Below, piece by piece: positions 19,001-27,994 of a stretch of 64,000 bases of DNA (its first letter is position 1; each line of letters opens with the position of its first letter). A program made the position numbers and the translations under genes. Below the pieces are notes generated by a model. The model worked only from the letters and a program-made list of their open reading frames with translations. It made no database searches and was not told where the DNA came from. Origin of the DNA: an uncultured Flavihumibacter sp. (lineage in GTDB: Bacteria; Bacteroidota; Bacteroidia; Chitinophagales; Chitinophagaceae); the NCBI GenBank assembly GCA_902168105.1, contig CABHOY010000041.1, positions 421,256 through 485,255 on the forward strand, read 5' to 3'.

Positions 19001-22000
19001 GTACTACGCTGGATGCTCACGCTGTAAGCCTGGCCGCCTGTCTGCAACTCTCTGCGCTGGACCTCGACCGTATTACCGGCGCTATGACAAACGTAGATCT
19101 TACTTTCGAAAACATCAGCCATCTCTTTGCCGTAGCGCGGCTTTGCAGGAAACTAAAGATCTCAGTAAGCGACTATCAACTATACGTTACGCTGACCGGC
19201 CTGGATGTATTCAGTACACCGGCTGTCACCGTTGATTTTATCAATCATGTTAACATTGCCAAAGGAGCGCCGCTCAAACCTGCAGAGGTCAAATTCATGT
19301 TGCGGCATGAAGCGGATAACCTTGCGGAACGGGAGATAACGGATGATAAGGTTACCGCCTTCCTCAGTGCATTACAGGCGGGTTACCAACAGTCGTTCAA
19401 TACGAATAAGTCTCCTTTTGATGCATTACTTACAGCCGATGAGTTGCAGGAGCCTTTGAAGAACGGCCTTGCTAAACTGCCGGGCTTCACGGAAGAGATC
19501 ACCAATAACTTCCTGAAGATGGCAGACGATACCTGGGCCTCTCCGCCTGACCCTGTCGCCGCTACCTATATCAATGACCAGCTACTGCCCTTCTTTGCAC
19601 CTGCTGTCATTACCAATATCCAGACCTTACAGGCCGCTATTGTCGCCGCTCCGCCAGCCGGTCTGGAGGCAGCGCGTAAAGCATTCCAGGAAGCGCTTTT
19701 CACTGCCCTGTCAGAATACTTCTTTCTGGCAGAAAAAACAGATCTGCTGGTCACCTCACTGGCAAGTACCTTCAAAGCGGAGAATGATCTTGTAACCGCT
19801 ATACTCAGTGCAGCCAGATTGAAACAACCTGCACCGGGTACCGCCTTCCTGCGGGACATCCTGTTATCGGACATACTTATTGACAAGGTAGCCGAGCCAC
19901 CGGTACCGCCGGTTATCACTCCGGCAGGTTTTACACAGCAATACAATGCCATACGGTTACTACATAAACTCTTCCCTTTTGTAAAAGCACTGAAACAAGA
20001 CCCGGATACTATCGCATGGCTGATCGCTACCAGTCCGGCGCTTGGATGGCTGGAACCGGACGGCATACCATATGCAGGTTTGCAAACACCTGTTCCCTAT
20101 ACCACATGGGAAAATTTTGTACAGCTGCTCTCTTTATTGAATACGCTCACACCAGTACCTAATCCGGGAGATGCAGAGAACCCGCTGACATTCTCTTTCC
20201 TTATCTCCCTTCTGCAAAATGGCGCCACTACACGCCAGCAATGGCTGGATGCCTTTGCCCTGCTCAATGGTTATGACCGTGACGTGTTGGATGATGCTGA
20301 TCTTTATTTCGGCTTCTCCAATCCGGACCTGGCGCAATACCGTAAGGTGGAGACATGGATCAAACTGGCTACCGCCATGCTGGACCTGCGCATACTGGGC
20401 ACTAACGCTACCGTTGCAAAAGAATTCATCAAACCAGTACTTAGCAGCACCGATACCAGTCAGCTGCGCATGACGCTCAAAGCGCGATATGAAGAAGACC
20501 TTTGGCTTGATACGCTGAAAGAGATCATGAACACCGTACGTCCACGGAAACGGGACGCGCTGGTAGCCTATCTGCTTGCCACAACACCGGATGTACAAAC
20601 GGTTAATGATCTGTTCGACTACTACCTCGTTGATACGCAAATGGAGGCTATCATGCCTTCCTCCCGCATCGTACAGGCGCACGGCACTATTCAGCTGTTT
20701 GTGCAACGTTGCCTCATGGGACTGGAACCTACTGCTGCAGCAGACAGGAACAGTGATTCCGGCTGGGACCAGTGGAAATGGATGAAGAACTACCGTGTGT
20801 GGGAAGCCAACAGGAAAGTATTCCTCTATCCTGAGAACTGGATAGAACCGGAGTTACTGGACGATAAATCATATCTCTTCTCCGAAATGGAAGAACAGCT
20901 GCTGCAGGACGAAGTGAATGAATTTACTACGGAGGATGCGCTTATCCGTTACCTCGAAAAACTGGATGAAATAGCATTCCTGGAAGTAGTGGCGGAATAT
21001 TACCAGGCAGACATCTACACCCTTCACGTCTTTGCACGTACGAAAACGGGAGACCCCGCCACTTACTACTACCGCCGTCTTGAACAGGAGCGCTACTGGA
21101 GCCCGTGGGAAAAAGTAGACCTGGATATTACAAGCAACCAGCTGCTGGCTTTTGTACACAACAATCGCCTGTGCCTTGCATGGCCGATCTTCAGCGAAGT
21201 ACCTAATCCTACTCACCAGGTAACGATCCCCGGTGTATCGGCTAGTGAAAGCGCTCCCAAAGACATGAAAAAGGTGGAACGCAAACTAAAGATCCAACTG
21301 GCCATCAGCCAGTTCGCCAATAAACAATGGCAACCGAAAAGAGTGTCCAGGGGAGGTATTATGACTCCGGATGATTACGTTACAGACAAGTTTGACTATG
21401 ATGTTTATAACCTCATGTACTTCGAGTTCTCTCAACAGATCATGGTCTTCCACACGCAGATCGAAAACATCCAGGAATATCACTATATGGACGGCCTGTT
21501 TGACCTTGCGGGCTGCAAAGGTTATCCGGAACTCACCAATACAAAACCAAACTGGTTCCCTGATTTCTTCCCCGATTTCAAAGACACGCTCTTAGGTTCA
21601 GACAGGTATGTGGAACAGGGCCTGGATGCCAGCAATGCACTCTCCGTACGTAACGCATTGCTCTTCTTTAATTTCTTCGACCTGCTGGAGCAAACGCCTG
21701 GCACCTTCCGTCTCAGTTACCCGCATCAGTTCACCTGGGTGGATATGCTGGCGATGCTTTACCAGATCATCATGAAAAAGCTGCTCGCTAACTTTTCCGA
21801 TCTTGGCGGCCGAAGCATCAAAGTTCCGCTGGGTACTTTATTGCCTTATTTCTTCGAGGACAGCAAACATAACTACGTAATAGTTCCTGGCTTCTATGGC
21901 GTCGATAAAGACCCGCAAACAGGACAGCCAATAACTATCAGGAGAACGTACACGGATGTACTGAAATTGCTGGAGGCAGTCATCGCACTTTACAATAAAT

Positions 22001-25000
22001 ACGTACAAATTGTCAAGGACAATCCGGGTATGCCGGCGGCCGACCTGGTAGCTAAACTGGTGGCAGATCCTGACTTCCAGGCGATCGTTGCTGAATGGAA
22101 GGTCTATACACAACTGAAGTACGGCGAGCAGTTCCGCAATTTCTATCATCCGTTGTTATGCATGATGCGCAAAACGTTATATAAAGACGGCATCCCTGCA
22201 TTGATGAAACGGGAAACACAACTGACCGTAACAAACTTCAAGTTTATTGACTATTACAAACCTGGTCCGCTGGTGCCTGGCCCGCTGCCCATAGAAGACA
22301 TAGACTTCAACAGTGACGGTAGTTACAGCAGTTATAACTGGGAACTTTTCTACCACACTCCTATGATGCTGGCTACACGGCTTAGCAGGGACCAGCGTTT
22401 TGAAGAAGCCCTGGTATGGTTCCATTATATCTTCAATCCGACGGGCGCACTGGAAGGTAATCCTCCGCAGAAATACTGGGTGACCAAACCTTTCTATCAG
22501 CGTCTTTCACCAGAGTACCTGGAACAACGTATAGACAATCTGCTTACTAAAATAGCCGACCCTGGCACGCCTGAGATCAAGGAACTGGAGTTTGCCATAG
22601 AACAATGGCGCACGAAGCCCTTTATGCCGCATGTAGTAGCCCGTTTCCGGCCTGTAGCTTATCAGAAAGCCACACTGATGAAATACATAGAGAACCTCGT
22701 ACAATGGGGCGATAATCTCTTCCGCCAGGACACGATGGAATCCATCACACAGGCTACGCAGATGTATATCCTCGCCGATAAACTGTTAGGGCCTAAACCG
22801 CGTATCATTCCGCCAGCGGTCAAAGTGCCTTATGAAACATACAATCAGCTGGAACCAAAGCTGGATGCATTCGGCAACGCCCTGCTGGAATTTGAGAATC
22901 TGTTGCCGGATCTTTCTGTCCTGCCACATGGCGGCGATGAATTGCCCCCTCCTCCTATTACGATGTCCAGTCTCTATTTCTGTGTTCCACCGAACGATCA
23001 GATGCTGGCCTGGTGGGATGTCATCGCTGACAGACTGTTCAAGATCCGCAACTCACAGAATATTGACGGTGTGGAAAGACTACTGGCGCTCTTCGCTCCT
23101 CCTATCGACCCGGGTATGCTGGTACGCGCTGCGGCCGCAGGTCTTGATCTGTCCAGCGTTATTGCAGGACTGAATGCGCCGCTGCCTATCTACCGCTTCA
23201 ATGTCATGGCTCAGAAAGCCACGGAACTGATACAGGAAGTCCGCGGATTAGGTAGCGCCCTCCTACAGGCACTGGAGAAAAAAGATGCGGAAGCACTTGC
23301 CCTGCTGCGTAATGATCTCGAAATGAAACTGCTCAAAAGTATGCTGGACATGAAAAAGGTCCAGTTGAAAGAGGCCAAACAACAGATAGAGATACTCAAC
23401 CGTACTAAAGTCATCACAGAAGAACGGGACGCATATTTCACTGCCATAGAAAAGATCAGCGCCAGTGAACAGTTGAACCTTGACAAGCTATCAGAAGCGC
23501 ACGACTTTCAGATGGCGGCCCAGATAGTACAGGCTACTGGCGCCGTATTGGGACTGATCCCCGACTTCGGTTTCGGCGGACATGGTTTCGGCGGTTCTCC
23601 TGCGGTAGACGTCACCTGGGGAGGTACCTTCCTCGCAACTGCTGCCACCGCTGCAACAGGCGTACTGAACATCCTCAGTGGAGCAGCCTGTTATGAGGCC
23701 AACAGGGCATCTATCCTCGGTGGTTTTGACAGACGTTTCAGCGACTGGAAACTACAGGAAAGACTGGCCAAACTCGAAATAAAACAGATAGAACAACAGA
23801 TCGCCGCCGCTGAGATCAGGGTAGAGATCACTGAAGCTGATATCAAAACACAGGAACTACAGATCGATAATAACCAGAAGACGGATGAGTTCATGCAGGA
23901 CAAGTTCACCAATAAAGACCTCTACCAATGGATGATCGGTAGGATCAGCGCCGTCTACTTCAAAGCCTACAAACTGGCCTATGATGTATCCAAGAAAACA
24001 GAGCGCTGCTATCAACATGAACTGGGCAATACAGACACCTTCCTGCAATTCGGTTACTGGGACAACCTTAAGAAAGGCCTGCAAACTGCAGATCAGTTGT
24101 TCTATGATCTGAAACGCATGGAAGCCAGTTACCTGGATACCAACAAACGGGAATATGAAGTTACCAAACATATCTCCCTCTCTATGCTGGACCCACTGGC
24201 CCTTATCAGACTACGTACAACGGGCGTTTGCGACTTCCAGGTACCGGAGGCCCTCTTTGATATGGACCATCCGGGGCATTACTTCCGCCGTATCAAGACC
24301 GTAAGCATTACGTTGCCTTGCATTGCAGGCCCATATACTTCAGTAAGCGCTAAACTCTCCCTGATCAACAACAGGTATCGCAAGAACACCGCCAAAGCTG
24401 TCGGCTTCACTGACGATAAGACCGCTTATGAGGAAGTACCTGCCAATGACGATCGTTTCGTTTACAACATCGGTACCATTCAGTCCATCGCTACCAGCAA
24501 CGCTCAGAACGATAGCGGACTGTTTGAGCTGAACTTCCGCGATGAACGTTATCTGCCTTTCGAATACACTGGTGCAATCAGTACCTGGCGATTGGAACTG
24601 CCCACAGGCGTACGTCTCTTCGACTACAACACCATCGCTGATGTGATCGTCCATCTCAAGTACACCGCCCGTGAAGGAGGCAGTACCTTAAAAGGCCTTG
24701 CGTCCAATACACTGAAAGACAAACTGGCGGAGATTGGTCAACAGTTAAGTGAAACCGGTCTTCACCTGGCGCTGAACCTTCGCTATGATATGCCGGACGA
24801 ATGGAACCTACTCAAAAAAGACGGTACTGTCAGCATGCAGATCGCTAAAACAAGATTGCCTTATTTCATGCAGGCCTTTGCCGCTGAAATCGACAAAGTG
24901 ATCATACTTGCAAGATTTAAAAATACGCCAGCGCTGGTGAACGTAACGCTTAATGGTACGACTAACCTGACGCTTAATCCAAAACCTGAATGGTCTGTTT

Positions 25001-25116
25001 TCCTGAATGAGACAATAGCCATTGACCTGGATACTCCTTTCACACTCGCAGCTACGCCTGCATTGATGAATGATATGGAAGAGCTGATGATGATAGTGAA
25101 GTATCAGTTCCCCTGA
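16012..25116 (+). CDS. Tc toxin TcA component (pore-forming translocation channel)
   Basis: 3034 residues, longer than classic TcA (about 2500). The N-terminus (about 5-110) is a transthyretin/carboxypeptidase-regulatory-like beta domain (GTVTDVQGFPAPNILIRAFD) not found in Photorhabdus TcdA1. Then a helical shell with the VRP1 signature CEHCRSVYSPAAYLVELLQY near 572; a neuraminidase-like region from about 1600 (FLYPENWIEPELLDDKS); long channel helices about 2430-2620 with Gly/Ala-rich hairpin residues (GGTFLATAATAATGVLN) that should form the pore tip; and the TcB-binding domain (VSITLPCIAGPYTSVSAKLS near 2765). It should assemble as a pentamer, bind the target cell and inject the payload of the preceding TcB-TcC protein. 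No chitinase or lysis gene is adjacent. A strong hairpin follows the stop. Confidence 0.95.
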   Translation: MTDPNLVYRVYGTVTDVQGFPAPNILIRAFDRDLRTEELLGMGQTDGAGKYEIRYSPESFKRAEKQYADLSLKAYDTTGKQLLYEQTIDQIIFNAPPDKRVDITIRVAVKPLENEFDTILRALPPLIENVPLTTLQEDAKTRDITFLTKEAGIPSQRLQYIVVAHRLLELSKIDAAFFYGLFRKDTLLKLDLAKAFNARVQIDINAEPKPILYDAALADEKLIDADIKSAIKEMIIPQRVGTQLREIMAMLSQYRDEARKFEEEEKRKRITDTLTNFLMKDKLGEMQQLFDANRQDYTKFLDAISAADFFATPDDKKRTQVTVALGNVLGFNDKIINTVAAAQKIDKPQDIKKLAKLNSAGWQDVLTQSSRDLNVDPELIKVHASALARKMETEYPTQAFTAQLERAKEKTGPQHDAILKLLTENEDFDLQRSNIDTFFRDKGTRDADSAEPALRELKSVQRVFKLVPNYSKTTALLSQKVHSAQSIVATGRTRFVNEVGPAAGISEKEADTIYNKASNVQAASMLIAGELQDTIGSMEIAALNVNTLSAKLKAISKDFPNLKTLFQLSDMCACEHCRSVYSPAAYLVELLQYLDKRTVRNLDVAPNDPVRIAKDVLFERRPDLGEIDLGCENANTPLPYIDLVCELLEEAIAPDAGITYNGALANGKIPAPLQTLLNTNKIAVTDKALVYAPLDPVINPAFYLRDEGIVCKLSPLAPNQWMVKRLHQTFASAEELAAAPEYVNENAYTLLGTQQFAFTLPFDLPHTEAQAYFSRFGITRTKLMQDLQIGTTPPNESIAAEILGLTEAERKLIINADAANQELYWNTGAPNAVDYMKVVDNMLQKTGLTYTALNNLLSLTFINPDDKLFIKHLDTGCDTTQKEIANFDDAALDRIHRFLRLTKLTGWKQETLNEVIMQTKLGNKKLDDPFLVTLSKLQTINQSTGIKREELIGFYGEIPHTIIPNATVRPLYQQVFLNKATTGFLDETLLPVLVDGSTTLDAHAVSLAACLQLSALDLDRITGAMTNVDLTFENISHLFAVARLCRKLKISVSDYQLYVTLTGLDVFSTPAVTVDFINHVNIAKGAPLKPAEVKFMLRHEADNLAEREITDDKVTAFLSALQAGYQQSFNTNKSPFDALLTADELQEPLKNGLAKLPGFTEEITNNFLKMADDTWASPPDPVAATYINDQLLPFFAPAVITNIQTLQAAIVAAPPAGLEAARKAFQEALFTALSEYFFLAEKTDLLVTSLASTFKAENDLVTAILSAARLKQPAPGTAFLRDILLSDILIDKVAEPPVPPVITPAGFTQQYNAIRLLHKLFPFVKALKQDPDTIAWLIATSPALGWLEPDGIPYAGLQTPVPYTTWENFVQLLSLLNTLTPVPNPGDAENPLTFSFLISLLQNGATTRQQWLDAFALLNGYDRDVLDDADLYFGFSNPDLAQYRKVETWIKLATAMLDLRILGTNATVAKEFIKPVLSSTDTSQLRMTLKARYEEDLWLDTLKEIMNTVRPRKRDALVAYLLATTPDVQTVNDLFDYYLVDTQMEAIMPSSRIVQAHGTIQLFVQRCLMGLEPTAAADRNSDSGWDQWKWMKNYRVWEANRKVFLYPENWIEPELLDDKSYLFSEMEEQLLQDEVNEFTTEDALIRYLEKLDEIAFLEVVAEYYQADIYTLHVFARTKTGDPATYYYRRLEQERYWSPWEKVDLDITSNQLLAFVHNNRLCLAWPIFSEVPNPTHQVTIPGVSASESAPKDMKKVERKLKIQLAISQFANKQWQPKRVSRGGIMTPDDYVTDKFDYDVYNLMYFEFSQQIMVFHTQIENIQEYHYMDGLFDLAGCKGYPELTNTKPNWFPDFFPDFKDTLLGSDRYVEQGLDASNALSVRNALLFFNFFDLLEQTPGTFRLSYPHQFTWVDMLAMLYQIIMKKLLANFSDLGGRSIKVPLGTLLPYFFEDSKHNYVIVPGFYGVDKDPQTGQPITIRRTYTDVLKLLEAVIALYNKYVQIVKDNPGMPAADLVAKLVADPDFQAIVAEWKVYTQLKYGEQFRNFYHPLLCMMRKTLYKDGIPALMKRETQLTVTNFKFIDYYKPGPLVPGPLPIEDIDFNSDGSYSSYNWELFYHTPMMLATRLSRDQRFEEALVWFHYIFNPTGALEGNPPQKYWVTKPFYQRLSPEYLEQRIDNLLTKIADPGTPEIKELEFAIEQWRTKPFMPHVVARFRPVAYQKATLMKYIENLVQWGDNLFRQDTMESITQATQMYILADKLLGPKPRIIPPAVKVPYETYNQLEPKLDAFGNALLEFENLLPDLSVLPHGGDELPPPPITMSSLYFCVPPNDQMLAWWDVIADRLFKIRNSQNIDGVERLLALFAPPIDPGMLVRAAAAGLDLSSVIAGLNAPLPIYRFNVMAQKATELIQEVRGLGSALLQALEKKDAEALALLRNDLEMKLLKSMLDMKKVQLKEAKQQIEILNRTKVITEERDAYFTAIEKISASEQLNLDKLSEAHDFQMAAQIVQATGAVLGLIPDFGFGGHGFGGSPAVDVTWGGTFLATAATAATGVLNILSGAACYEANRASILGGFDRRFSDWKLQERLAKLEIKQIEQQIAAAEIRVEITEADIKTQELQIDNNQKTDEFMQDKFTNKDLYQWMIGRISAVYFKAYKLAYDVSKKTERCYQHELGNTDTFLQFGYWDNLKKGLQTADQLFYDLKRMEASYLDTNKREYEVTKHISLSMLDPLALIRLRTTGVCDFQVPEALFDMDHPGHYFRRIKTVSITLPCIAGPYTSVSAKLSLINNRYRKNTAKAVGFTDDKTAYEEVPANDDRFVYNIGTIQSIATSNAQNDSGLFELNFRDERYLPFEYTGAISTWRLELPTGVRLFDYNTIADVIVHLKYTAREGGSTLKGLASNTLKDKLAEIGQQLSETGLHLALNLRYDMPDEWNLLKKDGTVSMQIAKTRLPYFMQAFAAEIDKVIILARFKNTPALVNVTLNGTTNLTLNPKPEWSVFLNETIAIDLDTPFTLAATPALMNDMEELMMIVKYQFP

Positions 25117-25125
25117 TAGATGATG

Positions 25126-25199
25126 CTGCACCAGTTTTCTTTTGCGTTGTTCCCAGCGCAAAAGAAAACTGGTGCAGATCTTCTTTTATGCTGGGAACA
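25126..25199 (+). terminator. 21-bp hairpin with possible pseudoknot after tcA
   Basis: A perfect 21-bp stem (25126-25146 with 25157-25177) starts 9 bases after the TcA stop. Its 10-base loop plus one stem base (TGTTCCCAGC, 25148-25157) is complementary to GCTGGGAACA at 25190-25199, so a pseudoknot or an alternative fold is possible. It likely ends or stabilises the toxin mRNA. Confidence 0.7.
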
Positions 25200-25248
25200 C
25201 ATTTGTAATGCGAAGTAACTAACCCTCAATACTACCTCTCAATAATTC

Positions 25249-25419
25249 CGCTTAGTAGCGAAGGAGTTGTTAATCGCCCGCCCCAATAACGAAATATATT
25301 TTCTATTTTTACACGCTGTTAACGTGGACCCTTACACTGGTGAGAATGCTGATCACACTACAAAGTTAAACAGAAAATCCATGCGGGATATACGGATTCC
25401 AAACACCGTATTATATTGA
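25249..25419 (+). pseudogene. short open stretch, possible gene remnant
   Basis: About 57 codons without a stop, lacking a good start (a TTG at 25267 is possible). The translation contains NVDPYTGENADHTTKL, which reads like natural protein, and it ends in TGA at 25417. It lies between the two inverted repeats of this intergenic region. No family recognised and it may be chance. Confidence 0.2.
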
Positions 25420-25505
25420 TTGCCAACACACTACAATAACACCTGAATTTATCGCCAAATAAGTAGACTACGAGCTTCTGGTTCCTAAACAAACTGCATT
25501 TTACA

Positions 25506-25607
25506 AGGTCTATACAAGGTTTATACAAGGCTTAACTTACGTTCATCTTACGTTCAAAGACGTAAGATGAACGTAAGTTAAGCCTTGTATAAACCTTGTA
25601 TAGACCT
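25506..25607. repeat. 48-bp perfect inverted repeat built from 11-bp repeats
   Basis: Arms 25506-25553 and 25560-25607 are perfectly complementary with a 6-base loop. Each arm is itself repetitive: three 11-bp units of the form TACAAGGTYTA/TACAAGGCTTA and two of CTTACGTTCAW. No ORF crosses it. The remainder of 25200-25789 holds one possible gene remnant and nothing else I can identify. Confidence 0.9.
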
Positions 25608-25789
25608 GATTAGATCGGAATGTAATTGGCACTGACGCGGGGCTTGTCAGATAGTGTTAGCAAACATATTAATATTTTAGTATACCTTCAGGGTCAGTGG
25701 GGCAATCGTCCTAAATCTTATGGAGTGCAGCAACCTATACCTGCGTTACCATAAGCCTATGAAAATAATGAACGTAAATTGATTGACTA

Positions 25790-26578
25790 ATGAAACATCC
25801 GGGAATTACGGAAGTATACGGTTCAGCCGCGGTGAGAACAAGCCTTTCTTTGGAGGAGACTGCGAAAATAATTTCGAAACAACTGTTCGGCGGTATGCCA
25901 TTCGGAGGAAAAGAAAAGTCGATCTGGGAAGAAGTACCTGCGGTATACATCAATACGCCAATATTAGGTTCGCTGGTAATTTTAGGACGGGGAAATAATC
26001 AGGGTATGCCCGGTAATTGCTTTGTTTTAAAAGTAAGCCCCTGGGGAGATTTTGACAGATACATTTACAAGAATAAGATATCGAATAGAAGACTCTCCCA
26101 GGATAATACGCTCTATCATCTACTAAAATTCGGGTTGCAGAATTTCCCTGAAGTGGAAGTGCTGGAACCCGATAGTAAAAATGACAAAGATTACTTGTTT
26201 AAATTAGCAGACCGGGTCGTTTATCATTTTGAAAAAAGGTTCAATTACGATGAGGACCCCTCGGGCCTTTTCTTTGATGAATCGATAATAAACAAAACAG
26301 CCCTAAAGATCTCGTTTTCAAATGTAGCATACAAAATCGTATGCTCATTAAGTTTACATCACCTGGATACGCCATGGGCTTTTCAGGTGAAGATAATTCT
26401 TGCACAGGGTGCTGAATTTGAATTGAATAAATGGAAGGCAGAAGGAGCTGAGAGTGATCAGGAGGCATATGAAGTGTCACCTATATTGTTAGAGGATCCC
26501 GAGGGCCTGGGTGATGCGCTCGCAATGACTATAGCGGGTGATACTTTTGTTTTTTATAGGGAGATTAAAGCAGAGTAG
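25790..26578 (+). CDS. hypothetical protein downstream of the Tc operon (262 aa)
   Basis: A 262-residue soluble protein without signal peptide or membrane segment. The N-terminus (ITEVYGSAAVRTSLSLEETA, then a Gly-rich FGGMPFGGKEKSIWEEVPAV) resembles the opening of small immunity-type proteins found beside polymorphic toxins, but I cannot assign a family. The C-terminal half is acidic (EGAESDQEAYEVSPILLEDP) and ends in TIAGDTFVFYREIK. It is the first gene after the toxin operon, same strand, but 670 bases and two strong hairpins separate them, so it is probably transcribed on its own. The ATG at 25790 is the only good start. A self-protection role is only a guess. Confidence 0.7.
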   Translation: MKHPGITEVYGSAAVRTSLSLEETAKIISKQLFGGMPFGGKEKSIWEEVPAVYINTPILGSLVILGRGNNQGMPGNCFVLKVSPWGDFDRYIYKNKISNRRLSQDNTLYHLLKFGLQNFPEVEVLEPDSKNDKDYLFKLADRVVYHFEKRFNYDEDPSGLFFDESIINKTALKISFSNVAYKIVCSLSLHHLDTPWAFQVKIILAQGAEFELNKWKAEGAESDQEAYEVSPILLEDPEGLGDALAMTIAGDTFVFYREIKAE

Positions 26579-26675
26579 TTTGGTGCACGATTTAGTATAC
26601 CAGATAAAACATAAAAGCAGCCGATGGTTACTATTTACAGACGCATTGAACCTGCACATATCTCGCTGATATTTA

Positions 26676-27305
26676 TTGTTAAATTTCGCAACAAATACAA
26701 CTGAATCGCTCAAATTGAAACCTGTATTCAAAACACTAGCACCTTACATAATATGTTTAATAACACTTCTGCTTATCATCTTTTACCACCACATTGATAA
26801 GCATCTAAAAGGCGCTATATTCGTATTCCTAACTACGCTTATCCCCATAGGAATTACAATAATTCTGACATACTTTCTTAAAGGCCTATGTGCAGTGATA
26901 ATGGACAGATCCAGGATATCCTTAACATTCATTCCCACACTTCTCTGCTTTTTTTCATTATACTACATTTTCTTTAGTCCGTATCGCTTAAGTTCAGAGG
27001 TCATCGAAAGTAACGTTGTAATCAGGGCTTGCTACGAAGGCACACAGAACCAGGCTACACTAAAATTCAGAAAAGACAAGTCTTTCGAACTACATTGGAC
27101 TGGAGCTTTCTTTTCCGATATGTGGTATACAGGAACATGGGAGCAGAATGATACCGTACTGTATTTGAAATATGAGACCGAGAAATCCCACCGTTTAGGT
27201 GATACACTAGTGATAAAGGATGGCTACTTACACAAGATCTCTCAATTATCTATTGAGAAGACAAGGCCAATGTTTTATCTGGGGTATTGCAGGCATGAAA
27301 ACTAG
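26676..27305 (+). CDS. membrane protein with C-terminal lipocalin-like domain
   Basis: Up to 209 residues. Three or four hydrophobic helices fill the first half (APYIICLITLLLIIFYH, AIFVFLTTLIPIGITIILTY, LTFIPTLLCFFSLYYIFF). The second half is a beta-rich extracytoplasmic domain (ATLKFRKDKSFELHWTG, MWYTGTWEQNDTVLYLKYE) like small lipocalin/META-type barrels. There is no ATG in the first part: TTG at 26676 or a second TTG in front of KPVFKTLAPY would be the start, so the true N-terminus is uncertain. It sits just upstream of a dead toxin tip and could be a membrane immunity protein, but nothing proves that. Confidence 0.65.
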   Translation: MLNFATNTTESLKLKPVFKTLAPYIICLITLLLIIFYHHIDKHLKGAIFVFLTTLIPIGITIILTYFLKGLCAVIMDRSRISLTFIPTLLCFFSLYYIFFSPYRLSSEVIESNVVIRACYEGTQNQATLKFRKDKSFELHWTGAFFSDMWYTGTWEQNDTVLYLKYETEKSHRLGDTLVIKDGYLHKISQLSIEKTRPMFYLGYCRHEN

Positions 27306-27407
27306 CGGGTTCTTATAATCTGCTGATTTGTTCCTGGCGCAAATACCATGCGTTTATAATCATTTTCTTTTAGACAAAGATGGTAAATCGTTTAGCATAT
27401 AAATTTA

Positions 27408-27994
27408 ATGGATTTCGTCCATGCGGCTCGGGAAGTGGATAATGTGGACCAAGTTACACTCGCGATGGCTTATATGACTGTAATTAATAGCAGTGGAACG
27501 GAATTAGCCTCGATTTCTAAAACTGATGAACAAACCGAAGATGGTATATCTATAAAGCTAGGATACAAAACAGGACATGGAATTGACATCCAAACTGGCG
27601 GGGAGAAAATTTCAATGGATATTATTATAGGTTAGGATAAAATACCACGTTATCACTATTGGTTTTTGATGCACAAACGTTTACGGCTGATTATAAACAA
27701 AAAGATGGAAATTATGTGAATAGGCACCCGTCGTTAGGTGAACTTGTCGCCCATGAAGTCCTGGGACATGGTGCGGGAAGATTTTATGATTCAGAGAATT
27801 TTGATCATAAAGACACCTTTCAGATGTCTAACTTATATTTGAGAGCCCAAGGCATCCCATTATATCGATATGGAAGTGATCATAAAGGCAATAGAAGACA
27901 GGGAGTTCTCTCGAAAGAGGAAGCCACCGGTATTCCAAACACATATCAAAATATGAGACAAATTTTACGTATAATTAATTATTTTACAAGATGA
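27408..27994 (+). pseudogene. frameshifted polymorphic-toxin C-terminal tip with HExxxH motif
   Basis: Two abutting frames make one protein. The first (27408-27635) gives MDFVHAAREVDNVDQVTLAM and ends KISMDIIIG-stop. The second, in a different frame after a TAA at 27638, continues NTTLSLLVFDAQTFTADY, then HPSLGELVAHEVLGHGAGRF with a His-Glu...His cluster (27752-27769), and ends at 27994. Length, lack of a proper start and the metallopeptidase-like motif suit a toxin tip that has lost its RHS/carrier part and been broken by a frameshift near 27632-27641. The following gene starts in its stop codon (ATGA overlap). Confidence 0.65.

Noticed and set aside
25506..25607. 11-bp repeats considered as a CRISPR or origin iterons
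   Set aside because: Units are directly adjacent and arranged as one palindrome; no replication gene or cas gene nearby.
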